Assembly: GCA_022843805.1 (NCBI GenBank)
Contig: JALHMY010000071.1
Coordinates: forward strand, 1-52,306
Source of the DNA: Fuerstiella sp.
GTDB taxonomy: Bacteria > Planctomycetota > Planctomycetia > Planctomycetales > Planctomycetaceae
Length of the DNA: 52,306 nucleotides
Direction of reading: 5' to 3'
The notes under the pieces are model-generated. The model had not been told where the DNA came from. It saw only the letters and a list, made by a program, of their open reading frames with translations, and did not search any database. Shown piece after piece: positions 34,405 to 42,852 of this stretch (its first letter is position 1; each line of letters begins with the position of its first letter). The position numbers were made by a program, and so were the translations under genes.

Positions 34405-35402
34405 CAGGAAGTGCTCTTCGTGCGTACACGAGTTGCAGCAGAGTCCACGATATTGCGAATCAGTTCCACGTAACTCATTCCAGTGGCTGTTGCCAGCATT
34501 GGCAGATCAGAATGCCGGGGATGCAGACCAGCCAGTGGGTTTGCTTCAAGAAACTGAGGCTGCCCCGCGGAATCGGACCGAAGGTCAATTCGACCTCCGT
34601 CGCGACCATTGAGTTCCCGCCATGCGGCCAGGGCAATCCGTTCAGCCTCGGCTACCTCCCGGTCACCCTCCGGCTTTACCAGCCTGTATTCGACGAGTTC
34701 TTCACATCGTTCTTTATTCACATAGGAATAAACACCCTGTTCGGCAGACGGCAGAAGAACAATTTCCAGCGTGCCAATAACCCTCGCACTGAGACCTGTT
34801 CCGACCAGTCCCACAGTAAATTCCCGTCCGGGCAAATAGGTTTCCACAAGCACCGGCTGTCGAAAGCGTTCCAGCAGATCCCGGCAGACAATACGCAGCT
34901 GCGTTCGGTCACCGATCATTGAGGCAGGTGTAATACCTTTTCCGGTGCCTTCGGCCACAGGTTTGGCAAAAAGTGGGCCGGTCAGCGATACTCGATCCAC
35001 GTCGTCGGGCGACTCCACCAGCGCGTACTTAGGAGTGGGGAGTCCTGATTTCTCAATAATTGCCTTCGTCAGTCCCTTATGCAGCGACAGAGACATGACA
35101 AGGGGGTCCGCGAACGTATAGGGAATATCAAATGCGTCCAGCACGGCGGGAACCTGTGCTTCGCGCGCGATCCCATGCATTCCTTCACAGATATTGAACA
35201 CAAGATCCCAGCGGTGCCCGGCGGCCAGTTGTGTGACAAGTTGTTTAATGTGTCCGATTCGGATGGTTTGATGACCGAGCTGATTCAGGGCAGCCTCGAT
35301 GGAATCAATTGTGTCGGCCCGGTCGAATTCGGCAGTTTCCTCTTCCCCGAATCCTGCGGCGAGGTATTCGTCGCGAAGATCGTAGGTCATTCCAATCCGC
35401 AT
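34404..35402 (-). CDS. D-Ala-D-Ala-ligase-like ATP-grasp enzyme (first copy)
   Basis: This 332-residue protein has the Ddl layout: MRIGMTYDLRDEYLAAG, the segment WDLVFNICEGMHGIAREAQVPAVLDAFDIPYTF corresponding to the Ddl glutamate region (NICEG), then LFAKPVAEGTGKGI as the ATP-binding glycine loop and RIDLRSDSAGQPQFLEANPLAGLHP as the metal-binding end. It sits 3 bp after the YkgJ-like gene and overlaps the next ATP-grasp gene by 1 bp. The tandem, diverged pair would allow two successive amide bonds to be formed. Substrates cannot be predicted from sequence. Confidence 0.83.
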   Translation of the reverse strand: MRIGMTYDLRDEYLAAGFGEEETAEFDRADTIDSIEAALNQLGHQTIRIGHIKQLVTQLAAGHRWDLVFNICEGMHGIAREAQVPAVLDAFDIPYTFADPLVMSLSLHKGLTKAIIEKSGLPTPKYALVESPDDVDRVSLTGPLFAKPVAEGTGKGITPASMIGDRTQLRIVCRDLLERFRQPVLVETYLPGREFTVGLVGTGLSARVIGTLEIVLLPSAEQGVYSYVNKERCEELVEYRLVKPEGDREVAEAERIALAAWRELNGRDGGRIDLRSDSAGQPQFLEANPLAGLHPRHSDLPMLATATGMSYVELIRNIVDSAATRVRTKSTS

Positions 35403-35405
35403 GAA

Positions 35406-35987
35406 TCAGGGTTCCTGCTGCAATTCCTTGTAGAGCATTCCATGCCAGCGACGTGCATCGTCAGGGTTAACTCCAACCCCTTCAAAGACGGATTGCCCCG
35501 GCGCAAGCAGGTGACTGGGGCAGCCGGATGCTGGCACTGGTTTCAGTCCTTCGGCATTGTAATCAAAGGGATAAAGGCGGCAAATCAGAGGACGGACTTC
35601 TGTTGGAAGAGTACATCCGGCAGATCCAAGGAAAACGCAGTCTCCGTTCTCCTTATGCCGTACAACTCGACGAGATCCATCGGCCTGAAAGACTTTTTCC
35701 ATCCAGAGGGGATCGTCCTCCTGGAAGGTATATACAGGATCGAACGGCTGTCGAAATTCTTCGAAGCCGCTGAATCCGACATGCTGTTCAATTCGGCGAA
35801 CGTCCTGCAGCGTTACGTAGATGTCTGTTTTCTGACAACAGGTTTCGTGGTGACGCGCGCAACGGGCACACAGGTTTTCAGGCAGGGCAGGGGTGTTCGC
35901 TTCCACGGCTGACCCGCCGGAAGCGGACATCCCCTGATCGCCTGGCAATATAACGGAACTCATACGAAGCACAGGTTCCAGTATCAC
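35406..35987 (-). CDS. YkgJ-family cysteine cluster protein
   Basis: This protein of up to 193 residues has the YkgJ Cys pattern: C-A-R-C-A-R-H-H-E-T-C-C near residue 40, then GDCVFL..AGCTLP..VRPLICRLYPF and a final Cys in ASGCPSH. These cysteines probably bind zinc or an iron-sulfur centre. YkgJ proteins are often next to radical-SAM or methyltransferase genes. The start is uncertain: GTG 35987, ATG 35963 and ATG 35930 are in frame and none has a clear ribosome site. It lies 17 bp after the aminomutase gene and 3 bp before the first ligase, so it belongs to the operon; a role in cofactor maturation of the aminomutase is inference. Confidence 0.82.
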   Translation of the reverse strand: MILEPVLRMSSVILPGDQGMSASGGSAVEANTPALPENLCARCARHHETCCQKTDIYVTLQDVRRIEQHVGFSGFEEFRQPFDPVYTFQEDDPLWMEKVFQADGSRRVVRHKENGDCVFLGSAGCTLPTEVRPLICRLYPFDYNAEGLKPVPASGCPSHLLAPGQSVFEGVGVNPDDARRWHGMLYKELQQEP

Positions 35988-36004
35988 AGAAGTAGAAAGG
36001 CGGG

Positions 36005-37579
36005 CTATTCGCTTACGGGATCCGGATAGCGAAAGACCTTACCTTCAAAGTTCGTTAACAACAAATCATCACCGTCACGACCAACGACCGAGTTTACCTG
36101 CAGCGGGATCTTACCGCCACCACCCGGAGCATCGATCACATAAGTTGGAACTGCGTAGCCCGTCGTATGGCCTCGCAGCCCCTGAATGATTTCCAGTCCT
36201 TTTGAGACTGGTGTCCTGAAGTGGGATGAACCACTGATCGGGTCGCACTGATACAGGTAGTAGGGCCGAACTCGCATCAACAGCAGTTTGTGTACCAGCT
36301 GTTTCATGATTTCGACACTGTCATTCACACCTTTCAGCAGAACCGTCTGTGCTCCCAGGGGAATTCCGGCATCCGCAAGCCGCTCACAGGCGACTTTGGA
36401 TTCCGGAGTACACTCGGCAGGATGCAGGAAATGAATACTCATCCAGATCGGATGATACTTGCGCAGCATCGTGCACAGTTCGGGTGTAATTCTTTGTGGC
36501 AGCACAGCCGGCATCTTGGTGCCAATTCGCACAAACTCGATATGTGGAATGGCTCGAAGTCGTCCCAGGATCCAGTCCAGCTTCTCATCGCTCAATGCGA
36601 GCGCGTCGCCGCCGGAGATCAGTACATCGCGAACCTGAGTTGTTTCTTCCAGGTAATGAAAGATGGCTTCCAGTCGCTGAGCATTTGGCACAATCTCACC
36701 GTGTCCGACAACGCGTGACCGCGTGCAGTAACGGCAGTATGTGGAACAAAAATCCAGCGGAAGCAGCAGAACTCTGTCCGGATATCGATGTACCAGACCA
36801 GGCACCGGACTGTGCCCGTCTTCACCAAGAGGATCATCCGCCTCCCCAGGAGTTCGGATAAACTCGGCGGTTGTTGGAACAACCGTCTTCCTCAGAGCCT
36901 GCAGCGGATCATGAGGATCCAGAAGGCTCATATAATAGGGTGAAACGGCAACCGGAAGCATCGTCCCGCCTTCGGCGAGCGCGTCGCGTTCCTCATGTGA
37001 CAGGTCCAGCATCTTCTCGAACTGGTCCAGAGTCTTAATCCGGTGCCGAGACTGCCATCTCCAGTCATCCCATTCAGCATCCGAAGCGTCCGGGAAAAAA
37101 CGTTCACGGAACTGTTCGGTCAGAGGGTTTGACGGCCGAGGCGGCGAGGCGAAAACCGGAGCCACGCCAGCGTCGACGGTTCGTCGAGCTCCGGCAGGTT
37201 CCTGGTCAGGGCCGACTTCCGCAGACACGGAGTGCCCATTGAGCTCTGCGACAGCGGAATGCCCATTTCCGGACGCCACACCGGCAGAATATCCGCCTGT
37301 GTCATGTCCGTTATGACTGTGTCCGTTGCTGCCGGAAGAAACTCCGTTTGGTGCCGCAGGAGCAAATCCCGTTCGTGAATTCACCGGCTGGGAACCGGAT
37401 CGAATTCGCGACATCAGGGATCTGGTATCACTGGCACTGCTTTTGGTTGAAACAACATTCGATTCTGCCACAGCTGAAACCAGCTGCAGCAGACCAGTAC
37501 TTCCCGGAGGATCATCATACTCCGAGGAGGCAGATGGAGGTTCTGAACACTCACAGCTGCCGCAGGAACTTTCGTCCAT
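36005..37579 (-). CDS. Lysine 2,3-aminomutase family radical-SAM enzyme with long N-terminal extension
   Basis: This 524-residue enzyme has a core (about 150-524) of KamA type: the radical-SAM cluster C278-x3-C282-x2-C285 (CSTYCRYC), ISGGDAL, and the PLP lysine K490 in DAPGGGGK. Residues 1-150 are not part of the family: they begin with a Cys-rich C6-x2-C9-x-C11 motif and continue as Ser/Gly/His-rich low-complexity text with NGHS repeats (85-118). KamA makes beta-lysine from lysine; an EpmB-like role in translation factor modification is a second option, but EpmB is ~340 residues and sits with epmA or efp. ATG 37579 has GGAGAA 9 nt upstream. It is first gene of the five-gene operon. Confidence 0.86.
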   Translation of the reverse strand: MDESSCGSCECSEPPSASSEYDDPPGSTGLLQLVSAVAESNVVSTKSSASDTRSLMSRIRSGSQPVNSRTGFAPAAPNGVSSGSNGHSHNGHDTGGYSAGVASGNGHSAVAELNGHSVSAEVGPDQEPAGARRTVDAGVAPVFASPPRPSNPLTEQFRERFFPDASDAEWDDWRWQSRHRIKTLDQFEKMLDLSHEERDALAEGGTMLPVAVSPYYMSLLDPHDPLQALRKTVVPTTAEFIRTPGEADDPLGEDGHSPVPGLVHRYPDRVLLLPLDFCSTYCRYCTRSRVVGHGEIVPNAQRLEAIFHYLEETTQVRDVLISGGDALALSDEKLDWILGRLRAIPHIEFVRIGTKMPAVLPQRITPELCTMLRKYHPIWMSIHFLHPAECTPESKVACERLADAGIPLGAQTVLLKGVNDSVEIMKQLVHKLLLMRVRPYYLYQCDPISGSSHFRTPVSKGLEIIQGLRGHTTGYAVPTYVIDAPGGGGKIPLQVNSVVGRDGDDLLLTNFEGKVFRYPDPVSE

Positions 37580-38269
37580 TAACTACGTTCTCCACGTTTT
37601 TTTCGCCATGCAGATCCTGCTTACCTCATCGGCGGGAGTTCCGTTGCAAAGGAGTATGGGTGTGGAGCACCCCGTATCGGATTATTCTCAGGATTGTTTT
37701 CCCCCTGCAAACCCGTCCTTTGGGTAAGGCATGAGAGGGTATCATCACTGTGATAAGCCGATTATCTTTTGCGGCGGATCTTGAACAGAGGGCTGGTGAG
37801 AACAAAGCTGGGTAACATCTCTCTTCAGAAAGGCATGGCCGGGATTCGCCAGGCAACTGCCTTACAGAAGTGGGAGCTTCAGCAAATGCTTTTCAACAGG
37901 ACGTTTCAGAGATCGATGGACAGCAAGGCGACTTTATAGAAGTCGGCGAAGAGGCGCTTTGACCGGCCGACTCCATCCCGGTCTCGCGTTGTTTCGCTCA
38001 CGATTTCTGGCAATCTGCCTTCTGCAGAAGATCTGCAATTCCAACGGGCACGCCAGACACCGTATCGCGTAAGGGACTAAAAATCCACAACTTTGTCCGA
38101 TGAGTACTTTGACGAACTGACGGCCGTATGCCATCCGCTCGTAAAGTCATTCTCCGGACCAGGGTTTACGCCAAAAGGCAGAACCCTGAGACACCTCCGC
38201 AAAAACCTAAAAGATGAATTTCCCGTTCCTTCGCATCCAATTGCTGTTCGAAACGGTTCCCCTTTACCA

Positions 38270-38299
38270 CATCAGGAACACAATGTGCCGTTCCTGATG
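38270..38299. other. Perfect 10-bp hairpin in non-coding region
   Basis: CATCAGGAAC and GTTCCTGATG flank a 10-nt loop (ACAATGTGCC). There is no following T-run, so terminator function is unlikely; an RNA structure or operator is possible. Confidence 0.5.
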
Positions 38300-38468
38300 C
38301 GCGGGCGTTATAACGTTCGCTGCGTGCAAATCAATAGATCAGCTTTCAGAGAATTTCCAGATTCTGCAGAAAACTTGTTTTGATACCCCTCAACGCGGGT
38401 GGCGAGTTCCCGATTTGACCATTCGAATCCGGCAGAATTTGCCAGTTGACTCGTTCTCCCCTTCTCCC

Positions 38469-38494
38469 ACGGTCGCTTCAAACGGTCGCTCCAA
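38469..38494. repeat. 13-bp tandem direct repeat upstream of the DJ-1 gene
   Basis: ACGGTCGCTTCAA is followed at once by ACGGTCGCTCCAA, one mismatch. It lies about 110 bp before the DJ-1/PfpI start and could be a tandem operator or a chance duplication. Confidence 0.55.
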
Positions 38495-38602
38495 AGGGGG
38501 ACATTACCTTGACAGATGATGCCAACAACTCTAAACGATCCCGAGTGCTGGCTGATTGTTGTGACAGGATCGATTCAGAAAAAAGTCCTGCGGAGATATT
38601 CG

Positions 38603-39175
38603 ATGTCCCGGAAAAAAGTTTTACTGCTTGCCGGTGATTTTGTTGAAGACTACGAAATCATGGTACCTTTCCAGACTCTTCTCACAGTTGGAGTCGACGT
38701 GGATACCGTATGTCCTGACCGAAAACCGGGGGACAGGGTAAGAACTGCAATTCATGATTTCGAAGGCGACCAAACCTACACAGAGAAGCCCGGTCACAAC
38801 TTTACACTCAATGCGGATTTCGACCTCGTCGATCCCGCTGCTTACGATGGGCTGCTGATTCCCGGCGGCCGAGCCCCCGAATATCTCCGGTTGAATCAAA
38901 GGGTCCTCAACATTGTTCAGGCATTCGACCAGTCGGGCAAGCCAATTGCTGCAATTTGCCACGGTCTCCAAATTCTCGCTGCGGCAAATGTTCTTCGTGG
39001 GCGCCGCTGTACTGCTTATCCGGCATGCGGTCCGGAAGTGACTCTGGCCGGTGGACTGTACCAATCAGTCGCCGTCGACAGCGCGTATGTCGATGGAAAC
39101 CTTGTTACTGCACCCGCCTGGCCCGCTCACCCGGCGTTCTGTCGGGAGTTTCTGCGACTGCTGAAAGTGCTCTGA
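38603..39175 (+). CDS. DJ-1/PfpI family protein
   Basis: This 190-residue protein of the DJ-1/PfpI superfamily begins MSRKKVLLLAGDFVEDYEIMVPF, with the glutamate typical of the active site (E14-15 region). The nucleophile elbow AAICHG (C119, H120) and IPGGRAPEYLRL are diagnostic. Length is standard. Members are glyoxalases, deglycases or chaperones; which applies cannot be said. ATG 38603 has GGAG 8 nt upstream; the frame extends further but without homology. The next gene starts 35 bp downstream. Confidence 0.9.
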   Translation: MSRKKVLLLAGDFVEDYEIMVPFQTLLTVGVDVDTVCPDRKPGDRVRTAIHDFEGDQTYTEKPGHNFTLNADFDLVDPAAYDGLLIPGGRAPEYLRLNQRVLNIVQAFDQSGKPIAAICHGLQILAAANVLRGRRCTAYPACGPEVTLAGGLYQSVAVDSAYVDGNLVTAPAWPAHPAFCREFLRLLKVL

Positions 39176-39210
39176 TTGCACCAAACGCACGGTTTTCAAA
39201 GGCGTCCCTG

Positions 39211-40218
39211 ATGTCATTCCATTCGGTAAGGCGATGGCTTAAGCTGAACGCATGGCAATTCTTCTGGTTGCCCCTCGCGGTCGTGCTGCTGATCGGCTGG
39301 ACGACTGGGCAGATCCAGAAAGACCAGACGTTGCTGTCAGGTCTTCTGTTCTATTTTCCGTCTCCCGTTGCCGCAACTCTGCTGCTGACGATTGCACTTT
39401 TCGGCAGACGACGAAACGTCAGCCGACGGCAGCGAATGCTTCTTCTTCTGCTTCCCGTTTTGCCTCTCTTTTTTGTACTGGGTGTCGAGAATCAGTGGCT
39501 TTCAGGAAGTTCGGCAGGCAAGCCGACAGTTGATGCGGCAGCCGCTGAGGCTGAGGAGCATTATCGCCTGGTACACTGGAATATCGCGTGGTCAACACGC
39601 TGGTGGCCCGCTCAGAGGGATCTGCTGAAGTCTCTGAACCCCGACATCTGTGTACTTTCCGAAACAACAGCAGCGATTGAAGCGGATGACTTTCCCGGAT
39701 ACCAGATTCTTCGGGTGCATAACATGCTGATCGCTGCTCGAGGCCCAATGGCGGCAACCGGATCACTCGTCCCCGGCGGTATCGTCCGAAGTTACGTGGT
39801 ACAATGCCCACTGGACCAGCTGACTCTGAAGATTATGGTGGCAGATGTGGCTTCGCCGCCAAGCCTGCCGCGAAATCCCTCTCTCCGGAAAATGATGCAG
39901 GCGGCTTTCCTGCAGCAGGCCGACATTATCGTGGGAGATATGAACGCTCCTCGCCGGTCTCTGGCATTTTCTGATATGCAGCATGAATTTCAGCATGCTT
40001 ATGATGCAGCTGGCTCTGGCTGGTCGTACACCTGGCCTGTTCCGGTTCCCGTGTTTGCTCTGGATCAGTGCATCTGCGGCCCGAAAGTGCGACCTTTGAA
40101 TTATTCGCTTCGGTCCACAACACTAAGTGACCACCGGATTCAGATTCTGGACTTTACCACAGTTCAGACGAAGACTTCGGGCAGTTCAGTTAGTTACAGT
40201 TCTTCGGCTTTAAACTGA
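39211..40218 (+). CDS. Membrane-anchored endonuclease/exonuclease/phosphatase family protein
   Basis: This 335-residue protein has three N-terminal hydrophobic segments (WQFFWLPLAVVLLIGW; LLSGLLFYFPSPVAATLLLTIALFG; MLLLLLPVLPLFFVLG), then an EEP metal-dependent phosphodiesterase fold: HWNIAW as first strand, SLNPDICVLSE with the catalytic Glu, IIVGDMNAP (D-x-N), and the late histidine SDHRIQ. The architecture is that of planctomycete and proteobacterial EEP proteins that face the periplasm. ATG 39211 follows AAAGG 9 nt upstream. It directly abuts the DUF423 gene (stop at 40218, next codon GTG 40219). Confidence 0.82.
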   Translation: MSFHSVRRWLKLNAWQFFWLPLAVVLLIGWTTGQIQKDQTLLSGLLFYFPSPVAATLLLTIALFGRRRNVSRRQRMLLLLLPVLPLFFVLGVENQWLSGSSAGKPTVDAAAAEAEEHYRLVHWNIAWSTRWWPAQRDLLKSLNPDICVLSETTAAIEADDFPGYQILRVHNMLIAARGPMAATGSLVPGGIVRSYVVQCPLDQLTLKIMVADVASPPSLPRNPSLRKMMQAAFLQQADIIVGDMNAPRRSLAFSDMQHEFQHAYDAAGSGWSYTWPVPVPVFALDQCICGPKVRPLNYSLRSTTLSDHRIQILDFTTVQTKTSGSSVSYSSSALN

Positions 40219-40692
40219 GTGAGTGTCATGGATAGTCGTAAGTGTCTTGCAGCAGCAGCAATTCTCGGATTTATGGCCGTATTCCTTGGGGCATTCGGAG
40301 CTCACGGACTGAAGGATTCCGGTTTCCTCACCAGGAAATATGGCGAGACTGAGGCAAAAGATTATGCGGGCATGTCCATCCCGGCCAGCTACAAGTATCT
40401 TCTGGACTTTGAGACGGGCGTGCGATATCACATGTGGCACGCTCTGGCGATGGGACTCACTGGTGTGCTGATGCGGTGGCATCCTTCGAAGGCACTTTCT
40501 GCTGCTGCATGGTGTTTCGCGCTGGGAATTACTCTGTTTTCCGGTTCATTGTATATTCTGGTTGCCGGCGGGCCGAAGTTTCTCGGCGTGCCATGGGGCA
40601 TGATCGCCCCCGCAGGCGGAACCCTGCTTCTGGTCGGATGGCTGGCACTTGCCCGCGGGGCATGGCAAGTGCCCGGGGCCGGGCGATCCTGA
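40219..40692 (+). CDS. DUF423 family membrane protein
   Basis: This 157-residue protein has four predicted helices and the DUF423 opening AAILGFMAVFLGAFGAHGLK, followed by FETGVRYHMWHALAMGL and SGSLYILVAGGPKFLG-W. The family's function is unknown. GTG 40219 follows the previous stop codon directly; ATG 40228 is an alternative. The planctomycete version has a longer loop between helices 1 and 2 (RKYGETEAKDYAGMSIPASY) than short proteobacterial homologues. Confidence 0.87.
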   Translation: MSVMDSRKCLAAAAILGFMAVFLGAFGAHGLKDSGFLTRKYGETEAKDYAGMSIPASYKYLLDFETGVRYHMWHALAMGLTGVLMRWHPSKALSAAAWCFALGITLFSGSLYILVAGGPKFLGVPWGMIAPAGGTLLLVGWLALARGAWQVPGAGRS

Positions 40693-40722
40693 CTGTCACG
40701 CTTCCATTGACGGACCCGGCCC

Positions 40723-42342
40723 GTGACAGTCCTCGTATTTCCCGATTCGATTGCGGCTGCTGACAAAAAGGCTTGCGAACGATCTATGCTTATCGATACC
40801 CCCGACTGGGTCAGTGATGCGATCTTCTATCAAATCTTTCCTGATCGTTTTTCTCGCGGATCCGTAAGCAGCGGATCGGTCGCAAACCAGGGGCTGCATT
40901 TCGAAGACTGGGATGTTGCTCCCACGACCCATGGTTTCAAGGGAGGTGATCTGTATGGCATCATCGACCGTCTGGACTACCTCTCAGAGCTTGGCGTCAC
41001 AGCGCTCTATCTGAATCCCATCTTCACGTCCGCATCGAATCATCGATATCACACGTACGATTACTTCACGGTCGACCCACTGCTTGGTGGCAACGCCGCA
41101 TTTCAGTCTCTGGTGGCTGAGTGTCATCGGCGAGGTATTCGAATTATTCTGGACGGAGTGTTTAATCACTCCAGCCGAGGTTTCTGGCAGTTCCATCACG
41201 TGATGGAAAATGGTGCCGCATCACCGTATGCTGGCTGGTTCTTTCTGGACCCCGAAAGACTTAACGGCCATCGTCAGTTTATTCCGTACCCGGATCCTGA
41301 AACCGCCAGAGCTTTAAGTAACGGCGTCGGAAGTCTGGAAGCCGTTGGCTACCATGCATGGTGGAACCTGCCCGCTCTTCCGAAATTCAATACGGGAAAC
41401 CCGGAGGTCCGGGAATTCCTGCTGTCAGTTGCTGAACACTGGATGCGATTCGGGATTGATGGCTGGAGGCTCGATGTTCCCAACGAAATCGACGACGACA
41501 ACTTCTGGCGGGAATTCCGGAGACGAGTGCGCGCGATCAATCCCGAGGCCTACATCGTGGGTGAGATTTGGGGTTCCGGAGACCGGTGGCTGCAGGGGGA
41601 CATGTGGGACGCTGTCATGAATTATCAGGTGACAGCAGCCTGTCTGGGATTCTTTGGAGGCCACCGCCTTGATCTTGAGGAAACTCGACGCCCTTCAAGT
41701 TTCGGACATGTCAGACCCACCACTGCCCGTGAATTTGCTGATGAGCTGACTCGACTCGAAAAGGCTCACCCCGATCGAGTGAATCAGTCACAGCTGAATC
41801 TTCTGGACAGTCACGATATGCCCCGTTTTCTGACATGCGTCGGTCATGATACGTCGTCTCTGAAAATGGCGTGGCTGCTGTTATGTACGCGGCCCGGTGC
41901 TCCCTGCATCTATTATGGTGACGAAATCGGCCTGTCCGGCAAACACGATCCGGATTGTCGAAAGGGCTTTCCATGGGAGAAAGACCGTTGGAACGTGCAA
42001 CTTCTGGACTGGTACCGTGACTGTATTGAGCTCAGAAAGAAACATCCGTCACTCAGGCATGGCACCAGGAATACTCTATTGGCCGAAAATAATATCTTTG
42101 TCTCAATTCACCAGGCCAAAGATGACTGCGTCATTGCCGGCTGGAACACTGGCGAAACTCCCTGCAGCGTATCTCTGCAGGCAGGCAGTCTGCCGTCCGG
42201 CGTGACCAAATGGCACCAATGGAGAAGTGCAACACTGGTAGAGCAGGCGTCTGCTCAATCCGACCTGACCCTGACAATCCCGGCCCGGTCAGCGACTGTC
42301 CTGTCGGCTTCCGGAAGCACCGGCCCCCTGTCATCGTCGTGA
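40723..42342 (+). CDS. GH13 alpha-amylase family hydrolase (neopullulanase-like)
   Basis: This protein of up to 539 residues has the GH13 (beta/alpha)8 barrel with its conserved regions: DGVFNH (144-149), GWRLDVPNE with nucleophile D251, GEIWG with acid/base E281 and LDSHD with D365. It opens WVSDAIFYQIFPDRF and HRYHTYDYFTVDP, as in cyclomaltodextrinase/neopullulanase-type enzymes, but lacks their N-terminal beta-sandwich. No signal peptide is present, so it probably degrades glycogen- or maltodextrin-derived oligosaccharides in the cytoplasm. GTG 40723 is the longest start; ATG 40786 removes a 21-residue lead of no homology. It is 30 bp after DUF423. Confidence 0.86.
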   Translation: MTVLVFPDSIAAADKKACERSMLIDTPDWVSDAIFYQIFPDRFSRGSVSSGSVANQGLHFEDWDVAPTTHGFKGGDLYGIIDRLDYLSELGVTALYLNPIFTSASNHRYHTYDYFTVDPLLGGNAAFQSLVAECHRRGIRIILDGVFNHSSRGFWQFHHVMENGAASPYAGWFFLDPERLNGHRQFIPYPDPETARALSNGVGSLEAVGYHAWWNLPALPKFNTGNPEVREFLLSVAEHWMRFGIDGWRLDVPNEIDDDNFWREFRRRVRAINPEAYIVGEIWGSGDRWLQGDMWDAVMNYQVTAACLGFFGGHRLDLEETRRPSSFGHVRPTTAREFADELTRLEKAHPDRVNQSQLNLLDSHDMPRFLTCVGHDTSSLKMAWLLLCTRPGAPCIYYGDEIGLSGKHDPDCRKGFPWEKDRWNVQLLDWYRDCIELRKKHPSLRHGTRNTLLAENNIFVSIHQAKDDCVIAGWNTGETPCSVSLQAGSLPSGVTKWHQWRSATLVEQASAQSDLTLTIPARSATVLSASGSTGPLSSS

Positions 42343-42406
42343 ATCGTGCGAGTTCGGAGGTGTTTGCCTGTTCAGTGACGGGGCGAAGTTGATCGGCTAC
42401 AGGCGA

Positions 42407-42790
42407 TCAATGGAACGCGGAACTGGTGTCGAGCGTGTAGTCTTCGCGAAACACTTTTTGGAAGTCGTAAACTCCAAAGAAGTCGGTCAGCTGGTCGTGA
42501 TCCGTTTTTCGCATTTCACCGCGGTCGATGAGTTCGAAGACGATTCGTCCAAAGTCATCGGTTGTTCGAATACCCCATGCGTTGAATACGCAGATGGCCA
42601 TCATTCCGAAATGCTGAAGACCCAGCATGCGGACGCCATCCAGCAGTTCCCGGCCGGAGATATGGCCGGTTTCCTCTGTGCTGCCGTTTCGACCCAGTTG
42701 TTCCTGAGTAAAACGCAGCGCGGAGAATACAAATTTATACGCCTGGGCGTGGTATGTTCGCTTACCTGGTCGATTGGTGACGGTCGTCAT
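42407..42790 (-). CDS. Minf_1886-like conserved protein
   Basis: This protein of about 127 residues matches the pattern of the Minf_1886 family as I recall it: YKFVFSALRFTQEQLG, HISGRELLDGVRMLGLQHFGMMAICVFNAWGI, TTDDFGRIVFELIDRGEM and a closing YDFQKVFRE. The function is unknown; it seems common in the PVC superphylum. ATG 42790 is preferred over TTG 42811 because GGTGGA lies 9 nt before it. It follows the PSP1-family gene by 62 bp on the same strand and may be co-transcribed. Confidence 0.78.
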   Translation of the reverse strand: MTTVTNRPGKRTYHAQAYKFVFSALRFTQEQLGRNGSTEETGHISGRELLDGVRMLGLQHFGMMAICVFNAWGIRTTDDFGRIVFELIDRGEMRKTDHDQLTDFFGVYDFQKVFREDYTLDTSSAFH

Positions 42791-42852
42791 TCCTGGCAAT
42801 CCACCCTGCAATGTCGCAAAAACACATCAAATGTTAATACAGCGTTGCGATT

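Larger units (their letters stand above)
37580..38602. other. Non-coding kilobase with one perfect hairpin
   Basis: No frame here has a convincing ribosome site, codon pattern or family. It separates the aminomutase operon (minus) from the DJ-1 gene (plus), so it holds divergent promoters. A 10-bp perfect inverted repeat (CATCAGGAAC at 38270-38279, GTTCCTGATG at 38290-38299) and a 13-bp direct repeat (38469-38494) stand out. A small RNA or leader RNA is possible. Confidence 0.5.

Noticed and set aside
33415..35402. Housekeeping D-alanine-D-alanine ligase
   Set aside because: Two diverged copies in an aminomutase operon and no mur or fts genes; family fold accepted, function not.
35079..35912. 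277-residue plus-strand frame
   Set aside because: Antisense across two genes of the aminomutase operon.
36005..37579. Aminomutase as EpmB (EF-P lysylation)
   Set aside because: Too long, no efp or epmA nearby, and an operon with ligases points to small-molecule synthesis; kept only as an alternative.
37626..38383. Small frames of 76 and 96 residues in the 1-kb gap
   Set aside because: No ribosome site, no domain, poor start codon context; more likely chance.
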